This document shows positions 41,160 to 47,965 of a stretch of 64,000 nucleotides of DNA, piece by piece. The position numbers and the translations under genes were made by a program. The notes below the pieces were generated by a model. That model was not told the DNA's origin, did no database searches, and saw only the letters and a program-made list of their open reading frames with translations. The DNA is from Aquila chrysaetos chrysaetos. Lineage: Eukaryota; Chordata; Aves; Accipitriformes; Accipitridae. Numbering within the stretch: the stretch's first letter is position 1; the number at the start of each line of letters is the position of its first letter. The DNA lies in the NCBI RefSeq assembly GCF_900496995.4, contig NC_044004.1, positions 81,289,538-81,353,537 on the forward strand, given 5' to 3'.

Positions 41160-41680
41160 ATATATTGTCTTCTGTGTGATTTCTCACAGTTGATCCTTTT
41201 TTTATCCTGTTCTTACATCTTGTTTCCACATACCTGTTTGACCTTTTAAATGATTAACCTCTCTCCATTTTCCTGCTGTCTTCAGATACTCATTTTTCTA
41301 TCCACTTTCACATCAATTATTTTTGTTTCTGACCCTAACAACTGTTTTACTTTCTTTCAATTTCCCTTTACTTACTCCTTTTTCTTAGGAAAAGTTTTCT
41401 GCCTTTGCTCCCTGTCCTCTTCATTTGTTATGTTTCTGTGATTCTCCATTCCTGCTATAAAACTCATTTACTCTGTCTCTCTTCTCATCTCTCACTACAC
41501 AAGCCATGTAACTCCATCAGCCACAGGTCCATTGGTCGAATTTCTCTTCTCCATCTGCTGTCTAACACCTCTCCCTTCCTCTCGCTCCCACACAGCACTC
41601 TCTCTTCCTTTTTTGTTCCTAGTTTGACACCTCTCCTAGGACTTGTCCATTGTACTCCTGCCCACCGCCCTCCCTGCTGA
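41160..41680. other. Pyrimidine-rich intergenic stretch
   Basis: About 520 bases of C/T-rich plus strand with many CTCTTC and TTTCC units. It is open in two overlapping frames (41250-41441 and 41405-41680) whose products are Ser/Leu/Phe-rich, as expected from composition. No coding signal is recognisable. Confidence 0.6.
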
Positions 41681-43974
41681 TCGTGCTAGTAGAAATGTTT
41701 AGCTTTGGTGCTTTTTTCCACAGATCTCAGCTTCCTTCACCTCCGTGACGCTCTTTAGATCAAGCCCACAACCACCTTCTTGGCCAGTTCATGCATTATC
41801 AATGCGAGCCTCTGTGGAAAAATGACAATCCTTTCAATGTGCTATTAAGGAGGCATTTGCATCACATTTTAAATCAACAAGATAGGGATATTTTATTGAT
41901 CAAAGTACAGGTTTTCAGCTTTACTGCAATAATGTACCTGTAACTGCTTCAATGTTTTCGATCAGTTGCCCCAAGGCAATAAGCGCTTTGCCACAAGAAT
42001 ACGTGTGACCTTGGGAAGGACCAAGGATTTCTGTTCAAGACCACCTGATCATAAAGCGAGTATTTTTCTGAACCCAAGATTACTCACGTAATCATTTTCT
42101 GTCTAGACCTCTGCTGTAAATGGCTGTTGGATTTGTTCGCAAACTAAATATGCAGTATTCCTAGCAGTCCTCATAATGAGAAGTCTACACGAATGACCTT
42201 TTGAAAGCCCTCTGACTCCTTCAAAACATAAGCAAATTGAAAATCTGTATTTGCAAGATCAGAAATAAAATGAAAACCTCACTTTGGCTGTCTAAAAATA
42301 AAGCCATATGAAGCAAAGACCTTGCTGAATAGCAAACTCTTAAAACAAACACAATTTCCTTTGCCACAATAAATGTTGTTTCAGATTCTACAGTTGAATA
42401 TATAATTCATTCCACTGAGCTGTAACATTTTGTTAAACTGCAGGAACTGTAGAGGAACAGCTCTTCAGTTTCTTACAGACTTGAACTGCTTACTGCTCTC
42501 TTAAAAAAACTTCTGGAGAAGAGAAACACGCTCTGGGATGTTTCTTAAGCCTTTTTTTGGTTCATTATTGAGATCTGACTTTCTGCATCCACTAGATCAA
42601 CCACAGATTAATTGTTTCTGTGGTCTTAAGAGAAACCTGAAGCTCTAACCAGCTTTTAGAAGTTGACCTAGTGGGCCAGATCCTTGGCTGCCATTCTGGC
42701 TGCTTTGGTCTACTCAGGAAGAATTTGGAGAACGTATGGAGTGCTTAAACGGCAGCTACAAATTATGGTTTTGTTTCAGCTCAAGAGTGAACTAAATTTA
42801 AGAGATGATTGTTGTAACAAGAAAAAAACCCTCTGAACTGAAGTGTTTCCAAGCTATTCATCAGTTCCCTAGTATGTCTCCTGATGGAAATTCTCCAAGT
42901 CCTATGATACTGATCTTGTAAACAATTATTTTCTTTCCTTAGCTCCTATAATAAGTTTGTGGTTTTTTTTCAGATTGGGAAATGGGAAAAAAAACAAAAG
43001 GAATTTTTTTTTTAAATCTCATTTTGGATCATGCATCCTTATAATGTCATTAAAAAACCCACAAAAACAACAGCAAGAAAAGAAAATGAATTGACTTCAA
43101 TAATTTCTTCTAAATAGTTTTTTATTAAATAGTAAATGGCACAGTACTAACAGCTGTTGTGGCCAAATGCTTGTTGTCAGAATATACTGTTAGAAAAAAT
43201 GACATAGGGCAGGGAAATATGTTTAATATTTTGATGTCTATGTATATATAGATAAGGAACCTGGCAGACATGCCCTCATAAATACTTATAATCATCAGAC
43301 CACTCTGGGGTTTCAGTACTGCTGATTGCATTATTTATGCAGATATATACAAAATTATGCACAACTCACATGTTATATTTTTGTTAGAGGGAACTAAAAA
43401 ATATGCTACCGTTCTGAATACTTTTTAATGCATATTCCCTTCCACTGATCTTAGATTCATTCTTGCTTCAGTGTAAAGTTGCTGGTCTAAATTGAAACAC
43501 CCTCCAGTCTTTTCGTACTCGCACTGCTGCACATAACATTTCCCTGGAGAGGAACTCACCGAGTAAACGCTTTGTACTTGCTCACAAGTTTCAAAGACTT
43601 CCTTCGCTGCTGCCTTTATGCCGTGAATTTAGTGTATTTGTATGAGGTGCAGCTGCCTCACCCAGAGGAAAATTACCCTCGTACATAGGCTTATGCATTC
43701 ACATTGTATGCACACAAGGGTTCACGTTAGTTCAGGGAAGAGCTGGCGGTTTTTTAACTCTTCCTACAAGATCACAGCTCTGGATCCTGACTCTAGAAAC
43801 TCTGGAGCTTTAAAGTAAAAGAAACCTTTGTGGATATATTTTGTATGCTTGTCTTCCCACGTATCAAAATAAAGATTGAGATGCTTTAGACTGGCTACTT
43901 ACTTAGACTACAGCTACATGCTGCCTTTTGTAATGGAGGTCTAGTTGTACCATAGACTGACATACTCAACGTTT

Positions 43975-44130
43975 TAAATGTTTAAAGCGCTGTGCAGATG
44001 TTAATTTAGCTTGTAACTTATCTCACCACCACTTAGTTTATCAGAAAGGAATAAAAGCAAAATGATACAACTTGCCCAAAGCGAAGGAAATAATCATTGG
44101 CAAAGCCTAGGCCAGAAATAAGAGTGCAGT
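43975..44130 (-). mobile_element. Ancient MIR-like SINE fragment
   Basis: Plus-strand motifs in MIR reverse-complement order: AAAGCGCTGTGCAGATGTTAA, then ATCTCACCACC, ATCAGAAAGGAATAAAAGC, CAACTTGCCCAAAG and a GGCAAAGCCTAGGCCAG block. The head end is missing or too decayed to see. It lies about 0.6 kb upstream of the CpG island. Confidence 0.55.
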
Positions 44131-44739
44131 TACAAAGGCACTGGTGGCACATACGCATTTGAAAAGCTTTTTAAAGGAAAAATTTCAAAGTTGGGAAATA
44201 GCGAGTTTTGGTTCTGAAAATCTTTATAGTTCCAACAACTAGCATTTCTTCATCTGCCACTATTACTTAAAATGTTTTAGAAAAGGAAATCTTATGGATA
44301 ATCTAAACATACATATGTTTTTCACTTACACCCCCCCCCCAATTCCAACACACAAACGCTTTATTTCAACAGCGTTTCTAGTATTGCTTTCAGAAACATG
44401 AAACCAATTACATTCCAAACACTTCAAAATCAAACACATTTAAAGTATCTTGCAGAGCTCTCTCTTGAATTTCAGTACAACTCAGATGGCCTGGTGACCC
44501 CCCGTTTTGTGTTCGTGGTCTTTGATGATGCGGTTGCGTGCTATTTTAACAGAGAAGCCTGCCCTTATTTGGGCCAGAAATTAGCCCAAGGTCAAAGAAC
44601 TGAGACAGCTGTTTACTATTACATTTTATCTTCATCACCGCACATGTGCTCTCTGCTTTGTGTTCTCAACCCTTCCCCTCTATCTATGCAGCAAATACTG
44701 CGTTATTCTCATTCCCTGGCAGTGCTGGGTTTGGTGTGT
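44131..44739. other. Transition from AT-rich intergenic DNA to the CpG island
   Basis: Contains a C10 run at 44331-44340 and a 137-codon plus-strand open frame (44398-44811) that starts with ATG but matches no family I know. GC and CpG rise from about 44.75 kb. Confidence 0.6.
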
Positions 44740-45105
44740 GACGGTGCTCCCTTCGCCGCACGTCCGTCTCCACGTCTCTTTAAGGCTATATGGCCGACAT
44801 CTACACCTTGACCTTCCTCCGAGCTGCCGACGCCTCCAGTGACTTCCCCGGTCATCGGTTCTCCTTTCGCGTGCCCGCTCGCGATCCCTCAGGCTGGACC
44901 TGCCCCCGGACCCAGGGTGACCGACTGCGACGGCTGGCTTGAGGGAGCTGGCCCCAGAAACGAGCCAAGGGATGCAGAGACACCACCTGCGCTCAGCGTG
45001 ACCCTAACTTCACCGTGAAATACCGGTTGTCTCACGGTGAATCCGTGCCTGAGGAGACAGTCAGTGGTCGCGAAGCTATTTATGCCCGTTGTCCCTCTCT
45101 CAGGA

Positions 45106-45121
45106 CCCCCCCCCCCCCCCC
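45106..45121. repeat. Poly-C run of 16
   Basis: Sixteen consecutive C near the upstream edge of the CpG island. Confidence 0.9.
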
Positions 45122-45414
45122 GGGCGAGGCGCTGAGGCCTCGACGAGAGCCCGCCGTCCCCTCACAGGGAGCATCGCCTCCCTCAGGGAGCATCGCCTCA
45201 CGCACGGAACCGCCCCGCCGCCTCAAGCACGGCAGCGCGTCCCCGCCAACCAGCCGCTTATCGCCCCGGCCATAGCAAGGGAGGCCGGGGACGGGCCCAG
45301 CGGTGCCCTGAGGCCGCCGGGCGACCGGGACCGGGACCGGAGCCTTCCCCTGGAAGCCCCGGACCCGGCAGGTGCGGCCGGGCACAGCGGGACCGCTACC
45401 GCTGCCGCCGCCAG

Positions 45415-45426
45415 CGCGCAGGCGCA
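45415..45426. promoter_or_regulatory. NRF1-like site
   Basis: CGCGCAGGCGCA matches the NRF1 palindrome (YGCGCAYGCGCR) with one mismatch in the centre. NRF1 sites are common in CpG-island promoters. Confidence 0.45.
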
Positions 45427-45495
45427 GTCACTGTCCCCCTCCCCTCCCGCACGCGGGCAGGGCCGCTGATGACGCCAAGGGGACGGGGGACTGGT

Positions 45496-45504
45496 GGGCG
45501 GGGC
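45496..45504 (+). promoter_or_regulatory. Sp1/KLF GC box
   Basis: GGGCGGGGC matches the GC-box consensus. It lies just upstream of the minisatellite. Other partial GC boxes occur through the island. Confidence 0.45.
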
Positions 45505-45550
45505 GCCCTCCGCCGCTGCCGCCCCCGCGGCGGCCCCTCCGCCGCGCGCG

Positions 45551-45776
45551 GCCGGCCTCGCGGGTGCTCGCGCGCTTCCCGCCGGGCGCCTCCGGCCTCG
45601 CGGGGGCTCGCGCGCTTCCCGCCGGGCGCCTCCGGCCTCGCGGGGGCTCGCGCGCTTCCCGCCGGGCGCCTCCGGCCTCGCGCGGGCTCGCGCGCTTCCC
45701 GCCGGGCGCCTCCGGCCTCGCGGGGGCTCGCGCGCTTCCCGCCGGGCGCCTCCGGCCTCGCGCGCTTCCCGCCGGG
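45551..45776. repeat. 40-bp GC-rich promoter minisatellite with E2F-like cores
   Basis: Tandem array with a 40-base unit. Five full copies start at 45561, 45601, 45641, 45681 and 45721. Ten bases of a partial copy precede them, and a shortened copy follows at 45761-45776. Copies differ at only a few bases, for example the start of the copies at 45561 and 45681. Each unit contains TTCCCGCC, the reverse complement of the E2F core GGCGGGAA, at 45576, 45616, 45656, 45696, 45736 and 45766. Because 40 is not a multiple of 3 and the array is very GC-rich, it produces long false open frames on both strands. Confidence 0.95.
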
Positions 45777-45793
45777 TTACCGGCCCCTTCAGC

Positions 45794-45811
45794 CGCGCGC
45801 GCGCGCGCGCG
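45794..45811. repeat. (CG)9 alternating tract
   Basis: Eighteen bases of uninterrupted CG dinucleotide between the minisatellite and the poly-C run. Alternating purine-pyrimidine of this kind can adopt Z-DNA under negative supercoiling. Confidence 0.9.
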
Positions 45812-45834
45812 GCGCCGTTCCACACAGTTCTTCT

Positions 45835-45856
45835 CCCCCCCCCCCCCCCCCCCCCC
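45835..45856. repeat. Poly-C run of 22
   Basis: Twenty-two consecutive C in the promoter. The G-rich complementary strand could form a G-quadruplex. The length may be inexact in the assembly. Confidence 0.9.
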
Positions 45857-45882
45857 TTCACCGGCTCCTGCCGGGCGGTTTG

Positions 45883-45890
45883 TGACGTCA
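45883..45890. promoter_or_regulatory. Palindromic cAMP response element (TGACGTCA)
   Basis: A perfect full CRE in the CpG island, 726 bases upstream of the start codon and just downstream of the poly-C run. CREB/ATF proteins bind this motif. In an unmethylated CpG promoter close to the probable start it is a credible site, though occupancy is inferred. Confidence 0.6.
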
Positions 45891-46479
45891 GGCGGTCGCC
45901 GAGGAACGGGGCGCAGGTGCATCCGTTTCCTCAGGGCGAGCGGCGCCGGGCGCGAGCGCCTCCCGCCGCCGTCCCCGGTGCGGCGGAGCGGGGCTTAGAG
46001 GGGAAGGCTGTCCCGTCTCCACCCCCCTCCGCCTCCCGCCGCAGCGCGGGTCCCCGGCCGCAGTGTGAGGGTTCCCCTCTCTACAAGCGTCCCCGACGGG
46101 GCGGGAGGGAAGCTGAGCCGCGACGGGGCGGCCGCGGCGGCCGGCGGGCTGGGGTCGCTAGGGGGAGGCACGGCACCGGGAGACGGGGCAGAGGCGCGGC
46201 GGCCCCGCTGGCTGGCAGTGGCCGCGGGGGGGAGCGGAAGGCGGAGGCACCCCTTGGCCGGCGGCGGCGCCCCCCGCCCCGGTTTTGCTTTCCCTTTGGG
46301 CGCCACCTCCCCCGGCGGGCGGCGGGCTTGAGAGAGAGAGAAGCACTTATTTATTTATTTGTTTCCCCAAAGGGCGAAGGGAGGGGAGAGGGAAGACCGA
46401 AGACCTGCGCGGGGAGGACGCGCCAGCTGGCGGAGAGCAGGGCGCGGAGGCAGCCCCGTCACGAGAGGAGGCGGCGGCG

Positions 46480-46502
46480 GGGAGGAGGAGGAGGAGGAGG
46501 AG
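46480..46502 (+). repeat. GGA repeat in CAMK2D 5' leader
   Basis: A run of GGA triplets about 115 bases before the start codon. A purine-rich G-triplet run in a leader can form an RNA G-quadruplex. Confidence 0.8.
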
Positions 46503-46515
46503 AAGCCGGCGCGGA

Positions 46516-46545
46516 GCCTCGCCTCGCCTCGCCTCGCTTCGCCTC
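46516..46545 (+). repeat. (GCCTC)6 pentanucleotide repeat in the 5' leader
   Basis: Six GCCTC units, one carrying a C-to-T change (GCTTC), lying 70-100 bases upstream of the start codon. Confidence 0.9.
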
Positions 46546-46615
46546 ACAGCCCCTCCGCCGTCACCGCCTCGCCGTCCCTGGCCGCCGGAGGTACCGGCGG
46601 CCGCCCGTCCTCATG

Positions 46616-46680
46616 ATGGCCTCAACCACCACCTGCACCCGGTTCACCGACGAGTACCAGCTCTTCGAGGAGCTCGGGAA
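46616..46680 (+). CDS. CAMK2D: CAMK2D coding exon 1 (partial gene, 5' end)
   Basis: First coding exon of the delta subunit of calcium/calmodulin-dependent protein kinase II, a cytosolic and nuclear Ser/Thr kinase that assembles into dodecamers. The 65 bases encode residues 1-21 plus two bases of codon 22. They include the N-terminal MASTTTCTRF and the start of the glycine loop (L20, G21). From memory of the family, the Ser-Thr-Thr-Thr start and EYQLFEELGK fit delta rather than alpha, beta or gamma. ATG codons lie at 46613 and 46616. I chose 46616 because it has A at -3 and G at +4, whereas 46613 has C at -3, and because known delta proteins start at this Met. The donor is gaa|GTAAGG at 46681, and the exon ends in phase 2. 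The gene continues far beyond the window. Confidence 0.95.
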
Positions 46681-46821
46681 GTAAGGACGGAGACCGCCGG
46701 GCGCGCCCCGCCGTTGGGGCAAGCCGGCTCGGGGCTGGGGAACCGGCGTTGCCGGGGGGGTGGGGGGCGAGGCGGGAAGGCGCCGTCGGCTGTGAGGGCT
46801 CGGTGCGTGAGCCCCGGTGGA

Positions 46822-46836
46822 GGGGGGGGGGGGGGG
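46822..46836 (+). repeat. Poly-G run of 15 in intron 1
   Basis: Fifteen consecutive G about 140 bases after the exon 1 donor. G runs near donors can act as intronic splicing enhancers. Confidence 0.9.
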
Positions 46837-46916
46837 CCTGCCGCGACCGGGGGCCGCCTTACCGGTGCTGAAAGCGGAGGGCCACCGGGGGGAGAGCCCT
46901 GGCACAACCACCCCCC

Positions 46917-46953
46917 CACACGCACGCACACACACACACACACCCACACACAC
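46917..46953 (+). repeat. (CA)n microsatellite in intron 1
   Basis: CA repeat with a few interruptions, about 235 bases after the exon 1 donor. Intronic CA repeats bind hnRNP L in mammals. This one is complementary to the (GT)n tract at 47129-47167. Confidence 0.9.
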
Positions 46954-47128
46954 CCGGGCGTTACACGCGGGCTGCGGGGATCGGGCTCAGCGCCCGCCCG
47001 TCCCCCCGGGTACGTACGGCCCCGGGGCGGCGAGAGGCTGCGGGCGGGCGGCGTGGAGCTGCCCTCGGCCTCCCGACGCCGGAGGTGCGGGAGGTGCCTT
47101 ACGGTTATTTATTATTTTTTATTATTAG

Positions 47129-47167
47129 GTGTGTGTGTATGTGTGTGTGTGTGTGTGTGCGTGCGTG
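47129..47167 (+). repeat. (GT)n microsatellite in intron 1
   Basis: GT repeat with minor interruptions, about 175 bases downstream of the (CA)n tract and complementary to it. Confidence 0.9.
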
Positions 47168-47655
47168 AGGGGGGTCGGTCGGTTGAGGGGCCGTTGGGCG
47201 GGGCGGCGCGCGGCGCCCCCCAGCGGCGGGGCGGGAGGCGGCGCGAGGCCGGGGCCGGCGACTCTCGGCCCCGATCGCCATGTTGGCGGCCCGGCGGGGG
47301 CGGGCGGCGGGGCGCCGGTGTCACCGGGCGGGGGGGAGACGGACGGGCGGACGGACGGGGACGGGGCCGCGGGTATATGCCGGCCTTGGGGTAGTGAAAA
47401 CGTGCCCTCCCTCCGCCCGTTACAGTCGGGGATCGGTTCGGTTATACGGCTTGTACCCGCGTTTCTGACCAGAGTTGGCTGTTTTGGTGAATAAAATCAA
47501 TGCTGACCGGCACTCTCTGAAAATCCTTTTTTTTTTTTTTTTTAAAATCCTGCCGACATCACACCTCTCGCTGTAACCCGTTAAAACCCTCGCGCCGGTA
47601 ATGGCAGTGAAGTGTTTCAGTTGGACTGACACTTTGTCCGCTTCTTGGTTTCCAG

Positions 47656-47750
47656 AGGGGCGTTCTCCGTCGTCAGAAGATGTATGAAAATCACCACAGG
47701 ACAAGAGTATGCGGCCAAAATTATCAACACCAAAAAGCTTTCAGCTAGGG
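47656..47750 (+). CDS. CAMK2D: CAMK2D coding exon 2
   Basis: Second coding exon, 95 bases. It begins after the acceptor tttccag (AG at 47654-47655) and ends at the donor GTGGGT (47751). It joins exon 1 in frame: AA plus A makes Lys22, followed by [11 protein letters not shown] and then the stretch to LSAR53, with the first G of the Asp54 codon at the end. It completes the kinase glycine-rich loop (G21-K-G23-A-F-S26, V27 V28) and carries the nucleotide-binding lysine K43 in AAKIIN. Every expected kinase N-lobe residue is present, so the gene looks intact. Residue 35 is Thr; mammalian delta has Pro there as I recall it. The exon leaves phase 1. The next exon, expected to start with the rest of Asp54, is not in the window. 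Confidence 0.95.
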
Positions 47751-47845
47751 GTGGGTATATTTTAACCTAGTGTTTATGATGCCTTCCCGTTTTTTTTATT
47801 CTTATGGCAAGCATTAAAAATTAAAAATAGCTAAATGATTTAATA

Positions 47846-47965
47846 CATTTCTTAATTTTTTTTTTTTTTTTTTAATTTCATTGGGTTTGGGTTTTTGTTT
47901 TGTTGTTTTGTTTTGGGTGTTTGTTTTGTTTTTTTTTTCATTTCCTTGGTCCTTGTTTTTTTTTT
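47846..47965 (+). repeat. T/G-rich low-complexity tract near start of intron 2
   Basis: A poly-T run followed by GGGTTT and GTTTT units, starting about 100 bases after the exon 2 donor. Confidence 0.85.

Larger units (their letters stand above)
31081..43974. other. Intergenic DNA, no gene seen
   Basis: AT-rich sequence with the 33.7 kb compound microsatellite, two pyrimidine-rich stretches and the 40.7-41.0 kb GC patch. No exon of an upstream neighbour such as ARSJ, which adjoins CAMK2D in mammals, is recognisable. Confidence 0.65.
45868..46615 (+). promoter_or_regulatory. CAMK2D: Probable 5' leader and core promoter zone of CAMK2D
   Basis: GC-rich sequence between the poly-C run and the start codon. 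The last 280 bases include a short (GA)n and TTTATTTATTT patch (46330-46362), a GGA repeat (46480-46502) and a GCCTC repeat (46516-46545). Both repeats are likely to form structure in the mRNA leader. The boundary between promoter and leader is inferred. Confidence 0.55.
44740..47420. promoter_or_regulatory. CAMK2D: CpG island promoter of CAMK2D
   Basis: Dense CpG and high GC begin abruptly near 44.75 kb and end near 47.42 kb, against AT-rich flanks. The island covers the proximal promoter, the 5' leader, exon 1 and most of intron 1. I see no TATA box at a plausible position, so this looks like a broad, TATA-less CpG promoter. The transcription start cannot be fixed from sequence and probably lies between about 45.9 and 46.4 kb. 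By eye there is no ATG from 45.47 kb to 46612, so the leader has no AUG upstream ORF. Confidence 0.9.
46681..47655 (+). other. CAMK2D: CAMK2D intron 1
   Basis: A 975-base phase-2 intron with donor GTAAGG and acceptor TTTCCAG. Its first 700 bases are still CpG island and are rich in G runs: a 15-G run lies at 46822-46836. It holds a (CA)n tract and a (GT)n tract that are complementary to each other (see those entries). The 3' part, from about 47400, drops sharply in GC. A T run sits at 47527-47543. A branch-point-like CTGAC lies near 47623, roughly 30 bases before the acceptor. Confidence 0.9.

Noticed and set aside
1-44700. Exons of a neighbouring upstream gene (ARSJ is next to CAMK2D in mammals)
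   Set aside because: No sulfatase-like sequence or other conserved protein segment is present in any frame. The neighbour must lie outside the window.
44398-44811. 137-codon ATG-started open frame just upstream of the CpG island
   Set aside because: No family recognised. It spans the composition change into the island, where stops become rarer.
45223-45861. Long open frames on both strands in the CpG island (up to 396 codons plus strand, 212 codons minus strand)
   Set aside because: They are Arg/Ala/Gly/Pro-rich products of GC-rich sequence and the 40-bp repeat. They are open in all frames at once and have no recognisable domain. Only the last part of one plus frame is CAMK2D exon 1.
46285-47394. 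369-codon plus-strand open frame across exon 1 and intron 1
   Set aside because: It runs in a different frame from CAMK2D, crosses the exon 1 donor and both microsatellites, and is low-complexity. It is an artefact of stop-poor GC-rich DNA.
31081-47655. Candidate exon at 30605-31080 as an in-frame alternative first coding exon of CAMK2D
   Set aside because: Its open frame ends in phase 0 at the donor, while exon 2 must be entered in phase 2. It also lacks an ATG near the start of the open frame.
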